5,135 bases of DNA from NCBI GenBank assembly GCA_009827215.1, contig WUAJ01000177.1:1-5135 (forward strand). Direction: 5' to 3'. The notes under the pieces were generated by a model. It was not told where the DNA came from. It was given only the letters and a program-made list of their open reading frames with translations, and searched no databases. The translations under genes were made by a program, and so were the position numbers. Positions 1 through 5,135 of this stretch are shown piece by piece (positions within the stretch are counted from its first letter, which is position 1; the number at the start of each line of letters is the position of its first letter). Source of the stretch: Phycisphaeraceae bacterium (GTDB lineage Bacteria; Planctomycetota; Phycisphaerae; Phycisphaerales; UBA1924).

Positions 1-1739
1 GGAACTCGTTTGACATAACCCTGATGTGAGATCGTCACAGCCATGTCCTGTTCTTGGATGAGTGCCGCGATGTCGATATCACCAGCCGCGTCCTCGATCG
101 AGGTCAAGCGGTCACGCCCGTACTTGGACTTCATCTCTTCGCAATCCTCGACGATGATGTCGAGGATCTTGCGATGATCCGCGAGGATTGCTTCATAGCC
201 TTCGATCTCGACGACGAGTTCGGTGTACTCCTTGACCAATCGCTCGATTTCCAAACCAACGAGCTGAATGAGGCGCATCGCACCAATGGTTTCCGCTTGG
301 ACGCGTGTCAAAGCGGTTCCGCCGTGGTTGTCCGCTTCACGGACCATCGCCATGAGTCGTTGCGGGATCTGTGCCGCAGCGGGATGATCCGATGGGATCG
401 TGTAACGGCGCTCCATGAGCTTGTTGATCGCTTCGTCGCGCGTCTTGGAAGATTTGATGAGCTGGATAATCTCATCGATATCTACGACGGCGTAGATCAT
501 GCCCTCAAGCACATGCGCGCGTTTCTTCGCTTCACGGAGCAGGTGCTGCGTGCGCCGCGTGATCACCTCGACTCGGTGATCGACATAGCACTCCATCATC
601 TGCTTGAGCCCCATCGTTCTCGGCTGACGATTGACCAGCGCGATGTTGATGATGCTGAAGGTCTGCTGGAGCGGTGTGTTCTGGTAGAGCTGGTTCTCGA
701 CGACAGCGGGATCCGCGCCCTTCTTGAGCTCGATCACGATGCGCGTCTGCGCGTTGCGTCCAGACTCGTTGCGGACATCCGCGATGTCCACCATGCGTTC
801 GTCCTTGACCGCTTCGACGATCTTCTCGACGAGCGTGTTCTGGACGAGTGAGTACGGGATCTGATCGATCACCAACTGATCGCGACCCGGACGCATTTCC
901 TCAACATGGACATTGCCTCGGACGGTGACGCGGCCGCGCCCAGAGGTATACGCGTCCATGATGCCCTTGCGTCCGAGGATTCGGCCTGCGGTCGGGAAGT
1001 CGGGACCTTGCACGCCTCGGCGGACGACATTGCCGTCATCGTCGACCTCGTCGGTCATGAGTTCGAGCAGGTCGATCTCCGGCTTGTTCACCAAGCGGAT
1101 GATCGCGTCAAGGATTTCGGTTGGGTTATGCGGCGGGAGACTGGTTGCCATACCCACCGCGATGCCCATCCCGCCGTTGACGAGCAGGTTCGGGAACTTG
1201 CCCGGCAGCACGGTCGGCTCCATGAGTCGATCGTCGTAGTTTGGAGCGAAGTCCACCGTGGACAGCTTGAGATCCTGCATCATGTCCATCGAAGCGTGCG
1301 TCATGCGCGCTTCGGTGTATCGCATCGCCGCGGGAGGATCGCCGTCGATGGAACCAAAGTTCCCCTGCGGCTGAACCATCGGTGTGTTCATCTTCCACTT
1401 CTGCGCCATGCCGACCATCGTTGGATAGATGACCGACTCGCCGTGCGGGTGGTAGTTGCCTGAGGTATCGCCACAGATTTTTGCACACTTGAGGTGCTTC
1501 TTGTTCGGGCGCAGATTGAGGTCATTCATCGCGACGAGGATGCGGCGCTGCGATGGTTTGAGACCATCACGCACGTCAGGGAGCGCCCGATCCATGATCG
1601 TGCTCATCGCATAGGTCAGATAGGAGTCTTGGAGTTCACGCTCGATATCCAGATCAAGCACAGCACCGCCTCCGATGGGAGCGGATTCGGGCTGCTGATT
1701 TTCATCGTTCGGGTGTGTGTTCTCGTGCTCGTCGCTCAT
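1..1739 (-). CDS. gyrA: DNA gyrase subunit A (partial; C-terminal part beyond the window)
   Basis: GyrA is the breaking-rejoining subunit of the gyrase A2B2 tetramer, which puts negative supercoils into DNA using ATP. The ATG at 1739 opens 579 codons that stay in frame to the left edge. Visible in order: an acidic, Asn/Gln-rich extension (residues 1-28), the start of the core (RELQDSYLTYAMS, about 34-46), RALPDVRDGLKPSQRR (51-66), the quinolone pocket (GDTSGNYHPHGESVIYP, 90-106), QGNFGSIDGDPPAAMRY with the catalytic tyrosine at 141, and NLLVNGGMGIAVGMATSLPPHN (about 184-205). A tower and long helical region follow, and then the first strand of the C-terminal propeller (SHQGYVKR). Tyr141 and Ser102 are both offset by 19 from E. 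coli Tyr122 and Ser83, so the core has no insertions up to there. The window ends just before the expected GyrA box, so ParC is not formally excluded. The overall pattern and the SHQGYVKR strand favour GyrA. No gyrB lies beside it here. Confidence 0.93.
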   Translation of the reverse strand, partial: MSDEHENTHPNDENQQPESAPIGGGAVLDLDIERELQDSYLTYAMSTIMDRALPDVRDGLKPSQRRILVAMNDLNLRPNKKHLKCAKICGDTSGNYHPHGESVIYPTMVGMAQKWKMNTPMVQPQGNFGSIDGDPPAAMRYTEARMTHASMDMMQDLKLSTVDFAPNYDDRLMEPTVLPGKFPNLLVNGGMGIAVGMATSLPPHNPTEILDAIIRLVNKPEIDLLELMTDEVDDDGNVVRRGVQGPDFPTAGRILGRKGIMDAYTSGRGRVTVRGNVHVEEMRPGRDQLVIDQIPYSLVQNTLVEKIVEAVKDERMVDIADVRNESGRNAQTRIVIELKKGADPAVVENQLYQNTPLQQTFSIINIALVNRQPRTMGLKQMMECYVDHRVEVITRRTQHLLREAKKRAHVLEGMIYAVVDIDEIIQLIKSSKTRDEAINKLMERRYTIPSDHPAAAQIPQRLMAMVREADNHGGTALTRVQAETIGAMRLIQLVGLEIERLVKEYTELVVEIEGYEAILADHRKILDIIVEDCEEMKSKYGRDRLTSIEDAAGDIDIAALIQEQDMAVTISHQGYVKRV

Positions 1740-1749
1740 TGATCGGGGT

Positions 1750-1754
1750 CTCCC
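1750..1754 (-). promoter_or_regulatory. Candidate ribosome binding site of gyrA
   Basis: Read on the minus strand, GGGAG lies 10 bases before the gyrA ATG at 1739. It is a partial Shine-Dalgarno match at the long end of the normal spacing. It sits in a G/C-block region (GGGGACCCC upstream, ACCCC downstream) where short C runs could pair with it. It supports the chosen start, together with the good fit of the N-terminus to the family immediately downstream. Confidence 0.45.
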
Positions 1755-1845
1755 AGTGGGGTCCCCAACGACACAGACGCGGCGTTTTTGATGATCTCTC
1801 TGCACGATTGATCGCACTGGAAATCACCGAATTTCGGGGACATCT

Positions 1846-1874
1846 ATGATAGGCGCACCACGAATTTTGGTCCC
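1846..1874 (-). promoter_or_regulatory. Candidate sigma-70-type promoter for gyrA
   Basis: On the minus strand, TATCAT (plus 1846-1851) matches TATAAT at five of six positions. GGGACC (plus 1869-1874) lies 17 bases upstream and matches TTGACA only at its GAC core. This would start transcription near 1839 and give a leader of about 100 bases. A short inverted repeat, CCGAA-T-TTCGG (plus 1827-1837), lies right at the predicted start. The -35 element is weak, so this is a prediction from spacing and the -10 element only. Confidence 0.35.
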
Positions 1875-1883
1875 TGCGAACCC

Positions 1884-1914
1884 CTCAAAATCCTCTCAAA
1901 ATCGATCCCTCAAA
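1884..1914. repeat. Short tandem repeat CTCAAAATC, 11-base period, in the gyrA upstream region
   Basis: CTCAAAATC occurs at 1884-1892 and again at 1895-1903. A shorter copy, CTCAAA, follows at 1909-1914. The repeat lies just upstream of the candidate gyrA promoter and just downstream of the exported-protein stop codon. The 11-base spacing is close to one helical turn, so it could be a protein-binding or curvature element. It could equally be a chance low-complexity tract. The 1740-1957 stretch holds no gene and no convincing terminator for the upstream gene. Confidence 0.4.
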
Positions 1915-1957
1915 GCCCTTGAAAACAAGCATCTTACAGCAATCCAACCGTCTTCCT

Positions 1958-3760
1958 TCAAGGCTCCGGATCAGGAACCTGTCGAGCACCGATCGCGCGG
2001 ACTGAATCCTCAAACTCTAGTGCCGCGAGCAGCGCCAAAGCTGAAGAGACGGGGCTCGCAGTCCAATCCGTCAGGGACTGGCGCACTCCACCGATACTCC
2101 TCTGTGGTGCTCTGCTCAGAAAGCTGCTCGTGTCGTCGACCATGAGTTGATTGACGAAGCGCATCGAAGCCGCGACGCGTCCGATCTCGCTTGCGACCTC
2201 GAAGTCTGCGATGGTGCCTTGGGTGAGTCTTGGATCTCCGAGCATCGAGCACAGGAACGCGATGGGACGGATGTTCTCGCTCCCGGGCAGTCGATTGGTG
2301 CCTTTGGTGAACACGACGGATCCGATGTAGTCCCGATCGCGCCAGTCGAGGTCGGCTTTGCCAAGTTGATGCCCCCAAACGAATGCACCCATCTGATTGA
2401 GTGCTTCGGATGCAGGGACTTGTTCCTTACCTTTCGCAAGTTCGAGCTCGGCCCATCCGAGGAAAGGCATCTGCGCCACCAACTCGCCGGGTTGTGTGTC
2501 ACGGAACACGGCTCGGATCGCATGCTCGGCGTGCTCGTGGTTGATCTTGACTAAGGCGTGTGCCACGAGTCCCTGAGCCGCGGGAGGGAGCGTCGATGCG
2601 AATCCATCGATCGGCGTGTAGGTCTTGTTGAGCGTTTCGGTACAGCGTCTTTCAAGCTCCGCGAATGTATCGGGCCGCAATCCGAATCCGTACTCTGTGA
2701 ACGCGAGCATGCACGCGGCACTCCCGATCTGATCGTCCCAAGGCGCGGGCTCTCCGGGCTGAACCTCCGCGATCGCGCTGAGCAGGTCCATCGCAAATTC
2801 GCGCGCGGCGAGCTTGGTCGGATCACCCATGTCATCGGCGTACTTCATAAGCGCGTACGCTACGAGTGCTTGTTCATAGATTGGCGCGACTTCGGGATTC
2901 GATCGTCCACTGATCACATCGCGCGATCCGACCATCCCGTACGCTTCGCTGCCGGGCCAGCGTTGTGCGACGAGGAACGATGCGAGCTGATCCGCCATGG
3001 ATCGGATGGACTTGAGTCCGATCGCGGACTCCTCGATCACTCGTCCTCCACGATCAATGAACACCCCCCCACGACCCTCTGCAGACTGCGCGATCCAGAT
3101 CGGTTCGCAGCGAGCGAACTCGTATCCACGAGAGAGCAGCTCTCCGATCGACGCGAGTGACATGGCGCCGTCTCCAGAAAGTTCAGTCGCCATGGAATAC
3201 GCGGCACGATCCATCCCGATCCCAAGCGTGAACATCTCATCAGCAGTCACAATCTCGGCACGCTCACCAAGACGCATCGCGAGCGCATGGACACCTTGAG
3301 ACAAACCCAAACCGTACTGCGCGAGCGAATCTTCACTCATTGGGACAAGGTCTTGTGCAAGCTCAACGCTGAGTGTCATCCGTGAAGCAATGGATTCCCA
3401 GACTTCTTCACTCGGCTCAACATCCGCACGGTTACGGACCCACTGGTTCGCTTGCGCGATCGCGCTGCGCGTTGCTTGTGCGACGGTCATCTCATTTGGT
3501 GTCGCGTGGACAATCTGCCCTCTCCCGATGACCTGACCATCAAGGCGCAGCGTGACACTCGCGACGCAGAGTGCGGGGATGGGCTCACCCAGTTCATCCG
3601 GGACACTCAAGTCGCGTACCCAGCTGTCAATCGTCCGGTAAACACGCATCGATTCATTGATGTCCAGCTGCTGCGCGTATGCATTCGTCAGTCCGAGAAC
3701 TGAGATCGCAAGCACGCCGAGAAGGAGTCGAACGCGCAGAAAGTTCCCTAGATTACCCAA
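1958..3760 (-). CDS. Exported protein of unknown function (about 600 aa, signal peptide, helical C-terminal half)
   Basis: I do not recognise this protein's family. From a TTG at 3760 it has 600 codons. An N-terminal signal peptide is visible: RVR, then the core LLLGVLAISVLGL, then NAYA before QQ, with likely cleavage after residue 29, so the product is exported or periplasmic. Residues about 56-141 (VASVTLRLDGQVIGRG, then a helix around ATRSAIAQANQW, then MTLSVELAQDLVPM) loosely resemble the AMMECR1 fold but lack its Cys-Ile-Gly motif; that is a guess. From about residue 290 the chain is rich in amphipathic helices (IYEQALVAYALMKYADD, IGSAACMLAFTEYG, AAQGLVAHALVKI), as in alpha-alpha toroid or barrel proteins. 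No catalytic motif is evident. The frame stays open to an ATG at 3952 with a perfect AGGAGG. However, codons between 3761 and 3896 have only about 38% GC at position three by hand count, against 60-80% in sampled stretches of the body, so I place the start near the signal peptide. CTG at 3739, with AGGGAA just upstream, is another candidate (22-residue signal peptide). Confidence 0.8.
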   Translation of the reverse strand: MGNLGNFLRVRLLLGVLAISVLGLTNAYAQQLDINESMRVYRTIDSWVRDLSVPDELGEPIPALCVASVTLRLDGQVIGRGQIVHATPNEMTVAQATRSAIAQANQWVRNRADVEPSEEVWESIASRMTLSVELAQDLVPMSEDSLAQYGLGLSQGVHALAMRLGERAEIVTADEMFTLGIGMDRAAYSMATELSGDGAMSLASIGELLSRGYEFARCEPIWIAQSAEGRGGVFIDRGGRVIEESAIGLKSIRSMADQLASFLVAQRWPGSEAYGMVGSRDVISGRSNPEVAPIYEQALVAYALMKYADDMGDPTKLAAREFAMDLLSAIAEVQPGEPAPWDDQIGSAACMLAFTEYGFGLRPDTFAELERRCTETLNKTYTPIDGFASTLPPAAQGLVAHALVKINHEHAEHAIRAVFRDTQPGELVAQMPFLGWAELELAKGKEQVPASEALNQMGAFVWGHQLGKADLDWRDRDYIGSVVFTKGTNRLPGSENIRPIAFLCSMLGDPRLTQGTIADFEVASEIGRVAASMRFVNQLMVDDTSSFLSRAPQRSIGGVRQSLTDWTASPVSSALALLAALEFEDSVRAIGARQVPDPEP

Positions 3761-3791
3761 CCCGAACGATGGTGCGAGTCCGAGAAATGAA

Positions 3792-3818
3792 AGTTGCACA
3801 GAGCAACTCGAAGTTGCT
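3792..3818. promoter_or_regulatory. Overlapping inverted repeats AGTTGC / GCAACT / AGTTGC in the divergent intergenic region
   Basis: AGTTGC (3792-3797), GCAACT (3803-3808) and AGTTGC (3812-3817) form two mutually exclusive stems. The first is 6 bp with a 5-base loop. The second is AGCAACT-CGA-AGTTGCT (3802-3818), with 7-bp arms and a 3-base centre. The element lies between the exported-protein start and the plus-strand small-gene promoter. It could be a dimer-binding operator for either divergent unit, or a switching hairpin in the minus-strand leader. The symmetry is certain; its function is inference. Confidence 0.4.
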
Positions 3819-3837
3819 TCACTTACTTGCATTGTGC

Positions 3838-3865
3838 TTGCACGCGCAGAGAGTTGGGGTACTCT
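3838..3865 (+). promoter_or_regulatory. Candidate promoter for the 29-codon plus-strand gene
   Basis: TTGCAC (3838-3843) matches TTGACA at four positions, and TACTCT (3860-3865) keeps the T-A and final T of TATAAT. The spacer is 16 bases. A start near 3872 would leave about 25 bases before the ATG, enough for the Shine-Dalgarno seen there. The -10 element is poor, so the evidence is mainly position. Confidence 0.3.
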
Positions 3866-3884
3866 TTGATCAGACAACTGAAAA

Positions 3885-3889
3885 AAGGA
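3885..3889 (+). promoter_or_regulatory. Ribosome binding site of the 29-codon gene
   Basis: AAGGA in the context AAAAAAGGATTTCACC lies seven bases before the ATG at 3897. The spacing is ideal, and the purine-rich run differs from the surrounding sequence. It is a main reason to accept the short ORF as translated. Confidence 0.6.
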
Positions 3890-3896
3890 TTTCACC

Positions 3897-3986
3897 ATGA
3901 ACAGCTTTGAGCTTATCTTCGCAGTCAATGACCTTCGCAAGCGGGTCGCCATCCTCAGCCTCCTGTGCTTTGTTGCACTGTGCTAA
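3897..3986 (+). CDS. Small hydrophobic peptide, 29 aa, unknown function
   Basis: I do not recognise this peptide. ATG at 3897 to TAA at 3984-3986 gives 29 residues. The N-terminal half begins MNSFELIFAVNDL. RKR follows at residues 14-16, and then a 13-residue hydrophobic end, VAILSLLCFVALC. The length and the basic-then-hydrophobic layout fit a small membrane-associated peptide, such as a type I toxin-like or regulatory micropeptide, or a leader peptide. The C-terminal hydrophobic stretch is short for a full membrane span. Support for reality comes from AAGGA seven bases upstream, a strong hairpin terminator beginning 17 bases after the stop, and orientation: it converges on rpsA, which has its own terminator, and diverges from the exported-protein gene. 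The minus strand opposite is also open, and its in-frame ATG with AGGAGG lies inside this gene, so an antisense shadow is possible. Wobble positions of the two frames coincide, so GC3 cannot decide between them. Confidence 0.5.
   Translation: MNSFELIFAVNDLRKRVAILSLLCFVALC
3959..3964 (-). promoter_or_regulatory. AGGAGG before an alternative upstream ATG of the exported-protein frame
   Basis: On the minus strand, AGGAGG lies six bases before an ATG at 3952-3950, a textbook Shine-Dalgarno. Using it would add 64 residues before the TTG start and place about 75 residues ahead of the hydrophobic core of the signal peptide, which is unusual. The same bases are leucine and serine codons of the plus-strand small gene (CTCAGCCTCCTG), which can create the match by chance. 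Confidence 0.25.
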
Positions 3987-3991
3987 ATCTC

Positions 3992-4077
3992 AAGTGATCG
4001 TCCACGCCGAGTGTTTCTTCGCACTCGGCGTTCTTTGATGCTCGATTGGGGACCAAGCATCAGTTCACAGATCACTT
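3992..4077. repeat. Nested inverted repeats able to fold as a three-helix branched structure
   Basis: AAGTGATC (3992-3999) and GATCACTT (4070-4077) are perfect 8-base complements. They enclose a 10-bp hairpin (4004-4031) and a 6-bp inverted repeat, GATGCT/AGCATC (4037-4061). Together they could form an outer helix carrying two hairpins on either strand. On the plus strand the first hairpin works as the small-gene terminator. No known RNA family is recognised, and the outer helix may be coincidental. Confidence 0.4.
4004..4036 (+). terminator. Rho-independent terminator of the 29-codon plus-strand gene
   Basis: ACGCCGAGTG (4004-4013) pairs perfectly with CACTCGGCGT (4022-4031) across an 8-base loop, TTTCTTCG. 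The run TTCTTT follows on the plus strand. On the minus strand the 3' side is GGACGATC with no T run, so it terminates plus-strand transcription only. It begins 17 bases after the TAA at 3984-3986. The T tract is interrupted by one C, so its strength is moderate. Confidence 0.7.
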
Positions 4078-4087
4078 CAAAGTTCAC
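4062..4087. repeat. Direct repeat AGTTCAC, 19-base period, in the gap before the rpsA terminator
   Basis: AGTTCAC occurs at 4062-4068 and 4081-4087. The rest of 4037-4147 holds no ORF with a ribosome binding site and no tRNA-like fold that I can see. The repeat is short and may be chance. It overlaps one arm of the nested inverted repeat. Confidence 0.25.
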
Positions 4088-4147
4088 TGTGTATCCGTGA
4101 CCAATCTTATCAGGTTGCACGACATCATCACTCCCGCTGGGAACTCT

Positions 4148-4182
4148 ATAAAAACACCCCGGTCCATCGCTGGCCGGGGTGT
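4148..4182 (-). terminator. Rho-independent terminator of rpsA
   Basis: Read on the minus strand, ACACCCCGG and CCGGGGTGT (plus 4174-4182 and 4154-4162) form a perfect 9-bp GC-rich stem with an 11-base loop, inside which a further short CCA/TGG pairing is possible. TTTTTATAG follows directly. It lies 55 bases after the rpsA stop codon. It faces the plus-strand terminator across a gap of about 110 bases, the usual layout between convergent genes. Confidence 0.88.
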
Positions 4183-4237
4183 GCAAGTTTTGGTTGTGAG
4201 CACTTCAATCGTGCACTGATCCAGCGTTCATGCTGCT

Positions 4238-5135
4238 TCAGAGCGAGATCTTGTCGGTACCCATGGAGCCGTGATCGTCCATACCACCTCGCGATGGTGC
4301 TGGTGAGCCTCCGAAGCCGCCCATGCCTCCGCCGTCGTTGGAGTCGCCACCAGCGTCTCCGAGATCGCCGGAGTCGCCCCACTGTGCACGCTTGAGTGAC
4401 AAGCCGATCTTGCGATCGTCGATGTCCACGCGAAGGATCTTGACTTCCAGTTCTTCATCGATCGCGACGACATCCTGCGGGTTCTCGATCTTGTGATCAG
4501 CGAGCTCGGAGATGTGGAGCAGACCTTCGAGATCGTCTTCGAGCTCTACGAATACACCGAAGTTGGTGATCTTGGTGACCTTGCCCTTGACGACCATGCC
4601 AGGCTGGTACGCACTTGGGATCGCATCGAGCCATGGATCTTCAGTGAGCTGCTTGATGCCGAGCGAGATGCGTTGTTTGTCACGATCGACTTCGAGGACC
4701 ACACACTGGACCTCGTCGTTCTTCGAGTACAGCTCGTTTGGATGCGTGACCTTCTTGGTCCACGACATGTCGGAGATGTGGAGCAAGCCGTCGATGCCGG
4801 GTTCGATCTCAACAAACGCGCCGTAGTTCGCGAGGTTGCGGATCGCGCCAGTGACGATGGTGCCTGGAGGGTACTTCTCGGAAACGAGTTCCCAAGGATT
4901 GACCTCGACCTGCTTCATGCCGAGCGAGATCTCTTGCTTGTTCTTGTCGATCTCAAGGACAACGACTTCGACCTCGTCGCCTGGATTGACGATCTCGCTC
5001 GGATGATTCACGCGGCGAGTCCACGACATCTCGGAGATGTGGACCAGACCTTCAATGCCCTCATCCAAGCGGATGAATGCACCGTAAGACATGATGTTGA
5101 CCACTTCACCCTTGATGCGAGAGCCGACTGGGAAC
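4238..5135 (-). CDS. rpsA: 30S ribosomal protein S1, C-terminal part (5' end beyond the window)
   Basis: S1 binds single-stranded mRNA on the 30S subunit and helps load leaders that lack strong Shine-Dalgarno sites. The frame is open from the right edge to TGA at 4238-4240, giving 298 visible residues. Three tandem S1 OB-fold domains are seen, at visible residues about 1-74, 88-161 and 176-249. Each starts with a PVG/PPG/QPG turn followed by YGAF or FGVF, then GLVHISE/GLLHISD/GLLHISE, and ends ISLGMKQ/ISLGIKQ/IGLSLKR. Spacing of 87-88 residues between domains is typical of S1. After residue 252 comes a low-complexity Gly/Asp/Ser/Met tail ending DKISL. A single-domain S1 protein is excluded; a Tex or RNase-type protein is unlikely because only S1 repeats are seen. 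Upstream domains and the start are outside the window. Confidence 0.93.
   Translation of the reverse strand, partial: FPVGSRIKGEVVNIMSYGAFIRLDEGIEGLVHISEMSWTRRVNHPSEIVNPGDEVEVVVLEIDKNKQEISLGMKQVEVNPWELVSEKYPPGTIVTGAIRNLANYGAFVEIEPGIDGLLHISDMSWTKKVTHPNELYSKNDEVQCVVLEVDRDKQRISLGIKQLTEDPWLDAIPSAYQPGMVVKGKVTKITNFGVFVELEDDLEGLLHISELADHKIENPQDVVAIDEELEVKILRVDIDDRKIGLSLKRAQWGDSGDLGDAGGDSNDGGGMGGFGGSPAPSRGGMDDHGSMGTDKISL
4507..5043 (-). repeat. Three DNA-level copies of the S1 core motif within rpsA
   Basis: The plus-strand string CGGAGATGTGGA, the complement of the codons for VHISE, LHISD and LHISE, recurs at 5032, 4771 and 4507. These spacings of 261 and 264 bases equal 87 and 88 codons. They mark the three S1 domains and reflect internal duplication of the gene, not a mobile repeat. 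Confidence 0.75.

Noticed and set aside
54..1742. Plus-strand ORFs opposite gyrA (54-851, 906-1463, 1494-1742)
   Set aside because: They are antisense to a certain GyrA reading frame, rich in Asp/Arg/His/Leu as expected from the complement of GC-biased codons, and resemble no family.
1746..1766. G/C-block hairpin (GGGGACCCC, ACTGGGAG) hiding the gyrA ribosome binding site
   Set aside because: Possible stems are only three to four base pairs with tiny loops; too weak to claim a translational switch.
1846..2145. Plus-strand ORF of 99 codons starting in the gyrA upstream region
   Set aside because: No ribosome binding site, Ser/Pro/Arg-rich composition, and it runs antisense into the 3' end of the exported-protein gene.
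2010..3160. ORFs in other frames across the exported-protein gene, both strands
   Set aside because: They overlap a long frame with a signal peptide and coherent composition; translations are Arg/Ser/His-rich with no motif.
3452..3900. Plus-strand ORFs (3452-3703, 3657-3869, 3679-3900) before the small gene
   Set aside because: Antisense to the signal peptide and N-terminus of the exported protein, no convincing Shine-Dalgarno, and the last overlaps the better-supported start at 3897.
3992..4077. tRNA or tmRNA-like gene in the branched inverted repeat
   Set aside because: No T-loop GTTCGANTC, no CCA-type acceptor and only two internal hairpins; the fold is not tRNA-like.
3983..4186. Minus-strand 67-codon ORF between the rpsA terminator and the exported-protein gene
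   Set aside because: It runs through two hairpin terminators, has no ribosome binding site and shows no recognisable motif.
4146..4826. Alternative-frame ORFs over the rpsA region on both strands
   Set aside because: The S1 domains in the true frame are unmistakable; the other frames give Arg/Ser-rich shadows.

Overview
The window reads as an ordinary chromosomal segment of a bacterium with moderately high GC. Two housekeeping genes identify it clearly: gyrA (3' end off the left edge) and rpsA (5' end off the right edge). The GyrA motifs GDTSGNYHPHGE, VIYPT and PPAAMRYTEARM, with PQGNFGS in place of the usual GQGNFGS, and an exported protein I cannot place in any family, suggest a planctomycete-like lineage, perhaps Phycisphaerae. 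That placement is inference from remembered motif patterns and was not searched.

Layout, left to right. Positions 1-1739 (minus) hold the first 579 codons of DNA gyrase subunit A. Positions 1740-1957 are its leader, with a candidate promoter and a short tandem repeat. Positions 1958-3760 (minus) encode a roughly 600-residue exported protein of unknown function with a clear signal peptide. Positions 3761-3896 are a low-GC3 intergenic stretch with inverted repeats and a candidate plus-strand promoter. Positions 3897-3986 (plus) hold a 29-codon ORF with a good Shine-Dalgarno, followed 17 bases later by a strong hairpin terminator (4004-4036). Positions 4037-4147 are non-coding and rich in small repeats. 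Positions 4148-4182 are a minus-strand terminator, and 4238-5135 (minus) is the C-terminal part of ribosomal protein S1, with three S1 domains and a Gly/Asp-rich tail.

The tiny plus-strand unit is divergent from the exported-protein gene and convergent with rpsA. Both convergent units end in their own terminator, which is what one expects if the 29-codon gene is real. It is the least ordinary item here. Its product has an acidic/hydrophobic N-terminus, a central RKR and a hydrophobic Leu/Cys-rich end. Its terminator sits inside a longer inverted-repeat arrangement (3992-4077) that could form a branched RNA.

The three large minus-strand genes share orientation, but terminators and gaps of more than 200 bases suggest separate transcription units, and no functional link between them is evident. 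I see no mobile element, CRISPR array, tRNA or rRNA, and no clear sign of a large new system.
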